64,000 bases of DNA from assembly GCA_028554795.2 (NCBI GenBank), contig JAPYKE020000281.1, forward strand, positions 243,501 to 307,500. Reading direction: 5' to 3'. A model generated the notes under the pieces. That model saw only the letters and a program-made list of their open reading frames with translations, searched no databases and was not told where the DNA came from. This document shows positions 54,112 to 64,000 of the stretch, piece by piece. The position numbers and the translations under genes are program-made. Positions within the stretch are counted from its first letter, which is position 1, and each line of letters opens with the position of its first letter. The stretch comes from Sinohyriopsis cumingii (Eukaryota > Mollusca > Bivalvia > Unionida > Unionidae).

Positions 54112-54660
54112 TGCTTATAACCTCGTCTGCTTATAACGTCGTCTGCTTGTAACATCATCGGCTTATAACGTCGTCTGCGTTAATAAAGAGCTGAAAAAGC
54201 CATATGCTTATAACGTCGTCTGCGTTAATAATGAGCTGAAAAGCCATATGCTTATAACGTCGAATGCGTTAATAAAGAGCTGAAAAAGCCGTATGTTTAT
54301 AACGTCGACTGTGTTAATAAAGAGCTGAAAAAATGATATGCTTATAACGCCGTCTGCGTTAATAAAGAGCTGAAAAAGCCATATGCTTATAACGTCGACT
54401 GCGTTAATAAAGAGCTGAAAAAGCCATATGCTTATAACGTTGTCTGCGTTAATAAAGAGCTGAAAAAGCCATATGCTTATAACGTCGTCGTTAATAAAGA
54501 GCTGAAAAAGCCATATGCTTATAACGTCGTCGTTAATAAAGAGCTGAAAAAGCCATATGCTTATGACGCTGTCTGTGTTAATAATGAGGTGAAAAAGCCA
54601 TATGCTTATAACGTCGTCTGCTTATAACGTTGTCTGCGTTAATAATGAGGTGAAGAAGCC
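54112..54660 (+). repeat. 45-bp in-frame minisatellite within the polymerase fossil
   Basis: About eleven units, most of 45 bp, containing GCTTATAACGTCGTCTGCGT then TAATAAAGAGCTGAAAAAGC. Since 45 is a multiple of three, the polymerase frame reads through many units as repeats of AYNVVCVNKELKKPY. Some units are shortened to 39 bp, also a multiple of three. Confidence 0.9.
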
Positions 54661-54764
54661 AATAGTGGCGCTAACTGCGGTTACAGTGTCATACAGAGTG
54701 TGCTAGGAGAGACTGGTTACATCAATCATATTCAACTTGAAAGAATTGTTTTGACAGCGTCACC

Positions 54765-55005
54765 ACTCCGGTGGCCAAGTGGTTAGAGCGTCGGGAGGTC
54801 GCGGGTTCGAACCCAGGCGAGTCATACCAAAAGACTTACAAAAATGGCACTAACAGCTGCCTCGCTTGGCGCTCAGCATTAAGAGTTTGTGTTAGGACTG
54901 GTCGGCCTGGTGTCAGGATAACGTAACTGGGTGGGATATCGTGCTGCATGTCTGTGGCATGATGCTCCAGTGCTAGACATCACTATAAACTGTCACACTG
55001 CAAAC
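54765..55005 (+). mobile_element. tRNA-derived SINE of a second type
   Basis: A-box TGGCCAAGTGG (54772-54782) and B-box GGTTCGAACCC (54804-54814) are closer than in a real tRNA, so the anticodon arm is shortened. The body includes GCTTGGCGCTCAGCATTAAG and GGACTGGTCGGCCTGGTGTC, a conserved central domain seen in SINEs of molluscs and other invertebrates. It interrupts the polymerase fossil. Confidence 0.8.
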
Positions 55006-55709
55006 GTCATAGCGATATGACTGAAAAATTGTTAAAGCTACGTTACAAAATCTAAATCACACACACACTGTTCCGACAGTGAAAACTTGTTGTAGGCTAA
55101 CTCTTGTTGGATTTGCGCAGAGCCAGATTCCGACATCACTGTCACCACCCTGGGTGCTATCGTGGAGCTGATCTAAACAAATGCTACCTGCTGTTATTCA
55201 TGATCTGCGTGTCTACGTCTCGAACATCATCTAAAATTTGTTTAAGAATTTAAAAATAAAATAACGTTCATATAAAACAACCTAGATACATATCTGGCGT
55301 TTTCTTTGGAAAAGTTGCTTTTTATTGCCAGCCTGCAGTTGATATACACATCGGCTGAAGCATAAACAACCTGTTTTTTTTTTTTTAACGCGCAAGGGGA
55401 TTTACCCTTATAACTTCATGTCTTCGTGGTTAAGAGTGGATAAGAACACTCTGCCACTAAAAGACGAATTCTACAGCAAGTTGGAAGGAGCTGATGTTTC
55501 TGATAAAGACGCGGCAGGTGTTTGGGTCAAATTTGGTATAAAGAACTGGGCTGGCTGATATTGTGTAAAAATGTCGCGATCTCTACTTGTTCTATTAGAA
55601 TTTGAAATCTGTTTGGTATTAGTATAGTCCTGGACTGTTTTATTATGCCATGCTCAGGATGACAAACCTTAGGCTAGATCTGCTCAATGACACTAATGTG
55701 TAGAATTTT

Positions 55710-57415
55710 AACGAAACAATATTTATCTGCCAGGATATGATGAGACACTGGTTATAATTACGAGGTCTGTTTGATCTGTCTAAAATAGCTACATAACGCA
55801 CACAACGATTATTCTTTGGCGACGGAAATTATGCTAGTGGGTGATTGTAATGCTAAGTCAGTATTCGACAACCTGTAATATGAAATTTTAATGCGCCAAA
55901 GCTGATTCCAAATCTACTGGAAAAAACACGAACCTCAGACGATGGATCTGCTTAGAATAGCAGCGGGTCAGAAACCCCTGTTTTGCTGAGAAATCGTTAT
56001 GAGCTTGTACTGAAGCAGGACTAATTTGAATATTTTATGACTATTGGAGCATTAAATGAGAAAATAATGTACACGGTGGCATTACTCCCAGTGCTGCGTT
56101 GAATTGCTGCGGCTTCGATCCCATACAATCACAACGAGCGGAAACAATGTTCTTTAACAAGAAAGTTGGTCAGTAAGAACAGGTGTTAAAGAGTTTACAA
56201 ACACGGCATTTTCAATTAACGGAAAACAGGATTCAGGGGTCGATAGGTATGACATTCGATAATTCTATCCACACCGCCTATCTATTTTAATTATGTCCCT
56301 TGATTGCTTTCAAATGTCTAGAAAATGTATAAATTAAAATTATAACATGTCTAAGCAAATGTAGGATAGAAGTGTTATCACTAATTTATGCATCCTTCTG
56401 TCCCATGATCCTCGATAACAGTTTAATCTAACATAATAGGGGTAATTAAATGGTGAAATTTTTCAAAATGAATGGATGACCAGAGTAAAGGTAAACAACA
56501 AAACAATAAAGACATAAAACAATAAAGACATAAAATTATTATGTATTATGTATTATCGGTACATCGTAACCGATAAATTTACCGTATAATGTCTAAAGGG
56601 TTTGCAAGATTGTATCATTGATTATATGAACACTATAGATAAATTCCAAGGAAAGTGTACACATACCATTACGACGAACCACATTCTTGTAGGTTACTTG
56701 GTGTAAGTTCAATTTTAAGGTTTTCATCCGGCTAAAATTATTTTTCTTTCTCATAAATAGGTTATGTGCCACTGAAAACTGGAACTGGCTGCCTGACGTC
56801 TTCATTGCTCCTCCCATATAGCGAAACTTCATTCCATGAAACTGAGATAGTGCAAGTACTCAGATTTGAACAAATGTTGTAATTTTTCTAAGAATATAAC
56901 TGAGTTTTAGGCAACATGAATCTTACATCTTAGCACACATTTTATATTGTCGACCAAATTACTATTTACATCTATTACAAATCCAACTAAATTTGAGCCA
57001 ATGATTACCGACACATTTTCAAGGGAGGTAAATCTGTCTGAAATTAAAATCGTTCTTTACATGCATCTACCATTCCAGTTTGTAGATTGTGCGTGATGTG
57101 TCATTTTGTGCGATACTTTTCAACATCAATTTTATGTTTTAATTTCGTAATAATTAATCCATATAAAAATGCATATTAAATGGAAGTAAATATTGTTTCC
57201 GAAATTCGCCTTGTTGTCTGACATTGATTTGGTCTATTCAGGTTAGACGTACGAAGTTCTAGTTTGTGAGGAAGTATGGGGATGAATATTTTAATTGACA
57301 GCTTCTTTTTAAGTCTTTTTGTTCGGGTTATCTGATGGGAATTAATATGGTGGCCAGTTAAGAAAATTTCCATTCAATCTGTGTGACGTTCTGTCGTATT
57401 GGGGTGGGGTTCTCC
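55710..57415. other. Host DNA, no clear gene
   Basis: Possible further decayed coding traces before 56000. Beyond that AT-rich unique sequence. Confidence 0.45.
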
Positions 57416-59320
57416 CAATATAATTTAATTAAATTAAATTGAAAGTTCCACCCTGGCTCGTTAGGTTAGAAAGTTAAATTAGTGATGATGTAGATTTACA
57501 ACTCTGAGCCCCCAGTCAGCAATGCCGACGGTTAAATTATAGAGAACACGAAGATGAAATTCAATCAATAACAATTTAATAAATGTGATAATTTAAAAAC
57601 GATAACTTCCAATCACTCGTCTTTCCCTCGACCAAGTGACAGCCTAATTCATCCCGTGATTTACAGTGTGAGTTCGATTTTCCCCTGTCCTTGCATCTAC
57701 TCATCTATTTCTTCCCGCTGATTCCTTCCTTCTTTCCGTTCCTCTAACTCCTTCTTTGTCTCTGTTCCCTCTCTACTATCTCCTCCAGCTTCGCTCCAGA
57801 CTTCAGCTTCTCCTTTCTCCTCCTTTTATTATCTCCTCCAATTCCGTTCCCAGACTTCAACTCCACCCTCTTCTTCCCTCCTTTCCTCCGTCTCTCTATC
57901 TGAGACAACGGGACCAAACTTTAACTGGTCTGTCCCTCAAAGCTTCCTGTGAAAAACCACAAGGCGTTAACAGATGTTTTATCGAACCTCACCTCACACT
58001 ATAACGACAATTAACCATCAGATAGCTGTCACTGTTTCGGCCACGCATGCATACACATCGAAATTCCCACACACTTCTTGCTGGGTAAACAATGGCGTAA
58101 TAACACAGTATCAGCGAATGGTTATACAGACATCAATACATTGCGTCACGTCAGTATATACACATATATATTTAATCTCATCGTACTACAATCTGACAAA
58201 ATCAGACGCATGTCTGTACATTACAAATATTCAACAATGGCAAAATCTATAAACATATGAACATATGTGTTAGTCTACTATAAAATACCCACATAGTAAA
58301 TTACAATATTAACTCTTACGACGGCTAGTAAGCTATATAATTCTTTACAAATATCAACTCATTTCTTCAAAATATGCAAACAAATTAACAAAACAAAGTA
58401 ATTCTTCGTACTACGATTCTAGTAATAATAAAGTATACATACGACCTACAATTAAAATGCAGTCGCGTTCCACAAAGACCGAACAAATATCTACTGACCT
58501 TTTGAAGCTTTCTGTACTTAGACCTTCCCGCTCTAAGATTTTCCCGCCAATAACGAATGGCTATTCGGAGTTGCGCTAACCTCTTCTCTGGGTAATTTCT
58601 CTCAGCGAACTAACTTTTGCCGGAAAACGCAGGGATATCATTCTACCCAAATCAAGGTCTCCCCCCCATCTCGATTCTGATTGGGTGGCGCTGTGCTCCG
58701 GTCCAATCGTCTTAGCGGCCATTTCAACCTGTCTGTCTGTTTGCAGGGGAAAGAAGTTAGGACACTCCCACTTCTTCAGGCAATTTCTTTTGATCTTGGA
58801 AACATTTCGACACCTAGGTGATAATTGGCTGTCTGTGACTTCGCAACTCCAATGTCCGGTCCTTCGAATCTAGCCACAACAATCTTACGTAACGGATTAG
58901 TGCTAGCCTTCGGCAATGTTCGACATCAAACAATGACCCGTCAGAATTGCCTTGATTATACATGTTTCAAACTGGGCTACTCTGGGTCGGGGTAAACATG
59001 ACAATCTGCACAGATTTTCGGTGGTCATCATATAACGTTATTCAAACCAAGTCAAACTGTCGTAAAAAATCCTTTTCGTGAACAAAATTATTTTTGTTTT
59101 ACTGCAAACAATCTAATGAAAAATCCATATATTTATTGAAAACTACATTATTCCATTAAATTAAAAATTGATCATTTACCGTCTGTACTTGTTTTTGGTT
59201 TGCCTCAAAGCGTACGATGATTTTTTTATACTTCAGTCCTTGTATATCTCTGACAACCACGAGTTGTCCTTCTTTGCATTGTTGTGGATCTTGTTAATTC
59301 AATTTTCGTTCAAAAACGTA
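57416..59320. other. Host intergenic DNA with a pyrimidine-rich block
   Basis: 57680-57900 is strongly C/T-biased (TCCTTCTTTCC, CTCCTTTTATTATCTCCTCC). 58500-58990 is more GC-rich than its surroundings. Open frames here have no recognised domains. Confidence 0.45.
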
Positions 59321-59321
59321 G

Positions 59322-59324
<3 letters not shown>

Positions 59325-59368
<44 letters not shown>

Positions 59369-59394
59369 TCAACATTAACAACAACAACAACAAC

Positions 59395-59447
<53 letters not shown>
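59325..59447. repeat. (ATA)n-(ACA)n-(ATA)n microsatellite
   Basis: About 15 ATA units, a short ACA tract at 59370-59395, then about 17 more ATA units. Confidence 0.95.
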
Positions 59448-59448
<1 letters not shown>

Positions 59449-59672
59449 TAGTGACGTCTATGTAGTGTCGACTTTTATTCATGAACGAAAAGTACGGATA
59501 TAAACGCACTGGACCACCAAACTAATGGCTCTCATTATTCACAGAACACAAATTTGGATTTGTGAACATTACATAAGGTCCTGTACAAAGAGTTACTATT
59601 CTGTAACTGTTTCATCTCAGCATAGTTTTCTGTTTTCCTCATGTATTACATTTCAACATTTACTTTTTTCAG

Positions 59673-59871
59673 CGTGGAAGCCATAACTGTTAAAAGATAT
59701 TGTAGAAATCACAAGCTGCTGTTGGCTGTACAATTTGCCAGTCCTGATACGTGCGAGGATGCGATGTCCGCTCGAATCTCCAGTGTAACACTTACAGAAG
59801 GATTTGATCAAATCTTCCTTCTGGGGAATAATATTGACGATGTTATCAACAGAATGTTGCTATTGTCATGA
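59673..59871 (+). CDS. Possible orphan exon (unknown gene)
   Basis: A coding-like stretch after a good acceptor (TTTTTTCAG at 59664-59672) reads VEAITVKRYCRNHKLLLAVQ and ends MLLLS with a stop at 59869. Composition is ordinary for a protein (clustered hydrophobics, Cys, acidic residues). It might be a last exon on the plus strand or a piece of a dead gene. A second candidate lies about 300 bp further. No family is recognised. Confidence 0.3.
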
Positions 59872-60172
59872 GTGCAAAATACAGCTTTTACTGAATTTTC
59901 GGCAAAATGTTTGAAAAGAAATTTCTTTGCAAATGTCAAATTTGTATATTATGAAATAAGTTTCAGAAAGTTTACTTATATGGTGCTTGTATTTGAATAT
60001 TTATCAGTTGTATACTAACACGTAGTTTTATCTTTAAAATATCTTTAAGAAACTGAGTTATTGTTTGTTTGAAAATTGCAGGTCCCTGCATCGAATCCTA
60101 AATTTGTTTTTGAAAAAATCTTATCTTAATAGTCATTTTTCTTTTTATATTTCCAACATCTATTTTATCTAG

Positions 60173-60300
60173 GGATAACAGCTGTTCCAGTCAAGAGAAC
60201 TGGAATGACAGTTGCTTTGTTAACAGGAATACAGGGTCGGGCGGTTGAAAAGTGGGGCCAATATTGTCCGGAACTTAATGAAGAAGCCGTTACGTCATCT
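60173..60300 (+). CDS. Possible orphan exon (unknown gene)
   Basis: After an acceptor-like TTTTATCTAG (60163-60172), the plus strand reads ITAVPVKRTGMTVALLTGIQ and EKWGQYCPELNEEA, ending near a weak donor GTCAGT at 60301. Together with the preceding candidate it may represent part of a host gene extending outside the window. Unknown function. Confidence 0.3.
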
Positions 60301-60309
60301 GTCAGTTTT

Positions 60310-61112
60310 AGTTACCGATATGGTCCTGCTTATAAATTATTTTTATTTAACTTTGCAACTAAGTAAAACAATCTCACTTTTATTCTAGATACATGAAAGT
60401 TATGGAAATTAAATAGTTTTATCCTATACAATTTTAATGGTAGAAATTATTATTACCTGTGTATATTTATGTTCAGCGTCATTTATTACAGATATGAATA
60501 TCCGATACAGCCTGCAGCGAACGACACTATTATGTGCGTATAAATCACAAATAATTGTTAGTTTAAAACACTGATACTTTTTTATATCAATCTTAACTCC
60601 AACAGTCTTTGGCTATACGTTTGAAAACGTCAAAGAAAAGCAGAATCAGAACTAATTTAAAATAAATCGATCTCGTGTGGTTACCTAGAAAAAAGCGCCT
60701 CCATACCGATTTACTAGTTTATCTCCACCGAATTTCAAAAACGACGGCAACAGCATCAAATATGGAGTGGCAAAATTATATCATCATGATCACAAATTTA
60801 TCGGAATCCTTTCTTTCTTCCATTCCCCTCTCCCCATTCATGCGTAAGGGACAAAATAAGGAAAACTCTGGAGTGAGACAGAAAAACGTACATGTTTTTG
60901 CAATAGCCAGTCGACACAAACTAAGCATATATCTTAAATTTCTCGGTTACGCGGCACACATACTTTAGAGTATTTCATACTTTGTCCCCCCACCCCCCCC
61001 GTAGCTAGATACGGGCGAAAATCCAAGAAAATACGAGAGTTGGGGATTTTCTTTTGTGTCATACGACTATGTATCTGGACCGATGAATGATGGTAAAGTT
61101 TAGTCAAACCGT

Positions 61113-61115
<3 letters not shown>
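60310..61115. other. Host intergenic DNA, no gene seen
   Basis: A C-homopolymer lies near 60988. Nothing else recognised. Confidence 0.5.

Positions 61116-61116
<1 letters not shown>

Positions 61117-61195
<79 letters not shown>
61117..61195. repeat. (TA)n microsatellite
   Basis: About 39 TA units. Confidence 0.95.
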
Positions 61196-62419
<1,224 letters not shown>

Positions 62420-62590
62420 AGTGGAGATAGAGCCCAAGAACAGCCACAAAACCACGGGAATCTACTGGTGAACTTTCTCACATGCCCACGATGGTCGAGC
62501 CTGAGACTCAAACCAACGCAGAGGAGGTGAGATGTCAGATTCTGTAAAAGCGAATGCTTTAGACCGCATGACCATGCGGGATCATAAAAC
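62420..62590 (-). mobile_element. Decayed copy of the 44.3-kb SINE, reverse orientation
   Basis: The minus strand reads GCGGTCTAAAGCATTCGC, then ATCTCACCTCCTCTGCGTTG and GGTTTGAGTC (B-box at 62513-62504), then CATGTGAGAAAG, matching 44313-44440 with substitutions. The A-box is damaged and the 3' tail is missing. Confidence 0.75.
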
Positions 62591-62599
62591 TGTAAAGGG

Positions 62600-63112
62600 C
62601 AGACCATTTAAATTTTTTATTTATTTTTATTCTTATTTACTTTGGTGACTTTCTGTGTGGGTGGGGTGGAAGAGATAACATGTGGGATTTCATTCTCAAA
62701 TAGCTTTCCGGTCCCAACCAGCTTGACAAAAATCTTGATCTGATTTGTCGAAGGGTGTACTATTATATTACTTGAAAACTAAAAATTATCCAGAGGTGGA
62801 AAAAACCCACCCCTACAATTCCAACAAACCACCCGCTTCTCCTCGGAAAATTTAATGTTCTGTCCCAGAATGATCACTACACAAAAGCGTGGGTCAGGAA
62901 CCAATTCCATGTTTTGAGTGAAAACTTTCCCAACTTGTGCGATGTGTGTCCCTCATGAGCTTCCGACTTCAGTATGTCATTTGCTGAAATTTTTATGAGA
63001 TATTTCCTTCACTGTACATAAGGAAAATAATGGCATTAGTATGATCGGATACTTTACCAACAAAAATGATAAATGCATCAGTATACTTTATAGGATACTT
63101 TACCGACAAAAA

Positions 63113-63113
<1 letters not shown>
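62600..63113. other. Host intergenic DNA, no gene seen
   Basis: Nothing recognised apart from a short direct repeat (GATACTTTACCAACAAAAAT / GATACTTTACCGACAAAAAT) at 63047 and 63089. Confidence 0.5.

Positions 63114-63163
<50 letters not shown>
63114..63163. repeat. (CA)n microsatellite
   Basis: About 24 CA units. Confidence 0.95.
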
Positions 63164-63168
<5 letters not shown>

Positions 63169-64000
63169 GCCCGCTGTATTGGATCAAAGATGACTCCTTA
63201 AATTAAATTTCATTCGGAGTCATTTTGACATTTTCCATGCAAGTATTGAGAAGTAGGTGATATTTTTAGCAGTTATCAATTGTACGCACCCATTTAACTT
63301 TAGCGTCATAACGCATAAGTCTTTGACAAATATCATGAAAGTAACAAATGGGCGCAGTGTGTCGTATTTCGTGCAGTTCATTGCAAAATTCCGTATAAGT
63401 CGTCTTCACGTGGAACAATGGAGGTCAATTAAATTTGTTGCGACTGATTAATCGTTGCGTGATCAAGTATACATTCTATGAAATCCTCGCTCAGGGTTTG
63501 TATTAATATGATACGTAATGGCTAACGTAACGCCTTCAATTAGGCCAGTACTTCATAACATTTCTTGTCCGTTACAAAGAATGACGTCGAAATTCGAAGA
63601 TGAATGTTTTCTGCAATCGATCATTATCCGCAAATAGACTTCCATATCCAACTATAGTACATGCTTTCGTCATCAGTAAATTAAAAATGTCACCTTTAGT
63701 GCATGCTTTCGTCACCTGTAGGCAGCCAAATCAATTAGAAACGTCAGTATGAACAATACTCTTCTTTTCATTGAGAAAACATGCAGGTGGGTTAGAACAC
63801 AAAATAAACTATCCAATAAATAGATACAGATGTATATATCATTTTTGCTATTAGAATATCAGGAAAATTATAGAGATTATGTTTTTATTGGTAAAATATC
63901 CTATAAAATATACAGATGCATATATCATTTTCATGGCAATGTACCCAATAAAATATACAGATTTATATATAAGTTTTGTTGGTAAAGTATCCTATAAAAT
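63164..64000. other. Host intergenic DNA, no gene seen
   Basis: The last 150 bp repeat words such as AAAATATACAGAT and TATCCTATAAAAT about every 50 bp. No gene. Confidence 0.5.

Larger units (their letters stand above)
52585..55710 (+). pseudogene. Fossil of a second, divergent Polinton-type family-B DNA polymerase
   Basis: Collinear plus-strand pieces match the conserved N-terminal half of a widespread Polinton/large-PolB family: SYFELPAVFKSGQNCINVQN then KFCMWS (52666-52752), YYCRKRLHGFTTKDLLVEHD (from 53850) with an ExoI-like VHVDFK at 54010-54027, YQEHVPCDYAYNLVC (about 54088), RHHCHHPGCYRGADLNKCY (about 55126), PAVIHDLRVYVSNII (about 55188), RKGIYPYNFMSSWLRVDKNT (from 55393) and LRMTNLRLDLLND (near 55655). 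Frameshifts, stops, a SINE, an AT-rich repeat and a coding minisatellite break it. It is unrelated in detail to the PolB at 26-30 kb and has no polymerase motifs left that I can see. Confidence 0.75.

Noticed and set aside
54765-54830. Functional tRNA gene
   Set aside because: A- and B-boxes are present but too close for a complete anticodon arm, and a SINE body follows.

Overview
The window looks like a piece of a molluscan genome, probably a bivalve (moderate confidence). It is AT-rich eukaryotic DNA with very long (TA)n, (GA)n, (CA)n and (ATT)n microsatellites, several satellite arrays, tRNA-derived SINEs with the A-box/B-box and AACAAC-tail architecture common in molluscs, a LINE fragment, and one intact single-exon class A GPCR. 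Most of the host part shows no recognisable gene.

The centre is a complete, young Polinton/Maverick (adintovirus-like) element of 20,102 bp at 12086-32187. It has about 340-bp terminal inverted repeats that match apart from homopolymer lengths and a perfect 6-bp target duplication (CGTGGA). It sits inside a roughly 650-bp TIR-type repeat. An uninterrupted second copy of that repeat at 40006-40659 supplies the empty site. The element carries the Polinton morphogenesis set, nearly all on the minus strand: adenain-like protease, major capsid protein, penton-like minor capsid protein, FtsK/HerA-type packaging ATPase, small basic core or membrane-active proteins, a two-TM protein and a chromodomain integrase. 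It also encodes a protein-primed family-B DNA polymerase, broken by a single in-frame TAA between motifs B and C. Accessory genes include a BIR-domain (IAP-like) protein, two tandem F-box-like paralogues, a CCHC zinc-knuckle protein, overlapping small ORFs, and coiled-coil proteins near the two ends.

The most unusual feature is five metazoan histone-mRNA-type 3' ends inside the element: a 6-bp stem, TTTC loop, ACCCA-like flank and purine-rich downstream element. Each lies 17-31 nt after the stop codon of one of five small genes near the termini, in the correct orientation, and two of them are built into the TIRs. The other transcription units end in ordinary AATAAA signals. This suggests that the element uses two 3'-end processing regimes, one polyadenylated and one histone-like (SLBP/U7-dependent, S-phase-linked). 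I know of no description of this for Polintons.

Downstream, 48.6-55.8 kb holds a coding fossil. On the plus strand are scattered pieces of a second, divergent Polinton-type DNA polymerase, split by repeat insertions and containing an in-frame 45-bp minisatellite. Degenerate protein-coding fragments of unknown identity lie next to it on both strands. The rest is SINEs, satellites (25-bp array at 39.9-41.4 kb, 67-bp array at 43.4-43.7 kb), an inverted-repeat pair at 4.5-6.2 kb, microsatellites and two possible orphan exons near 59.7 and 60.2 kb.
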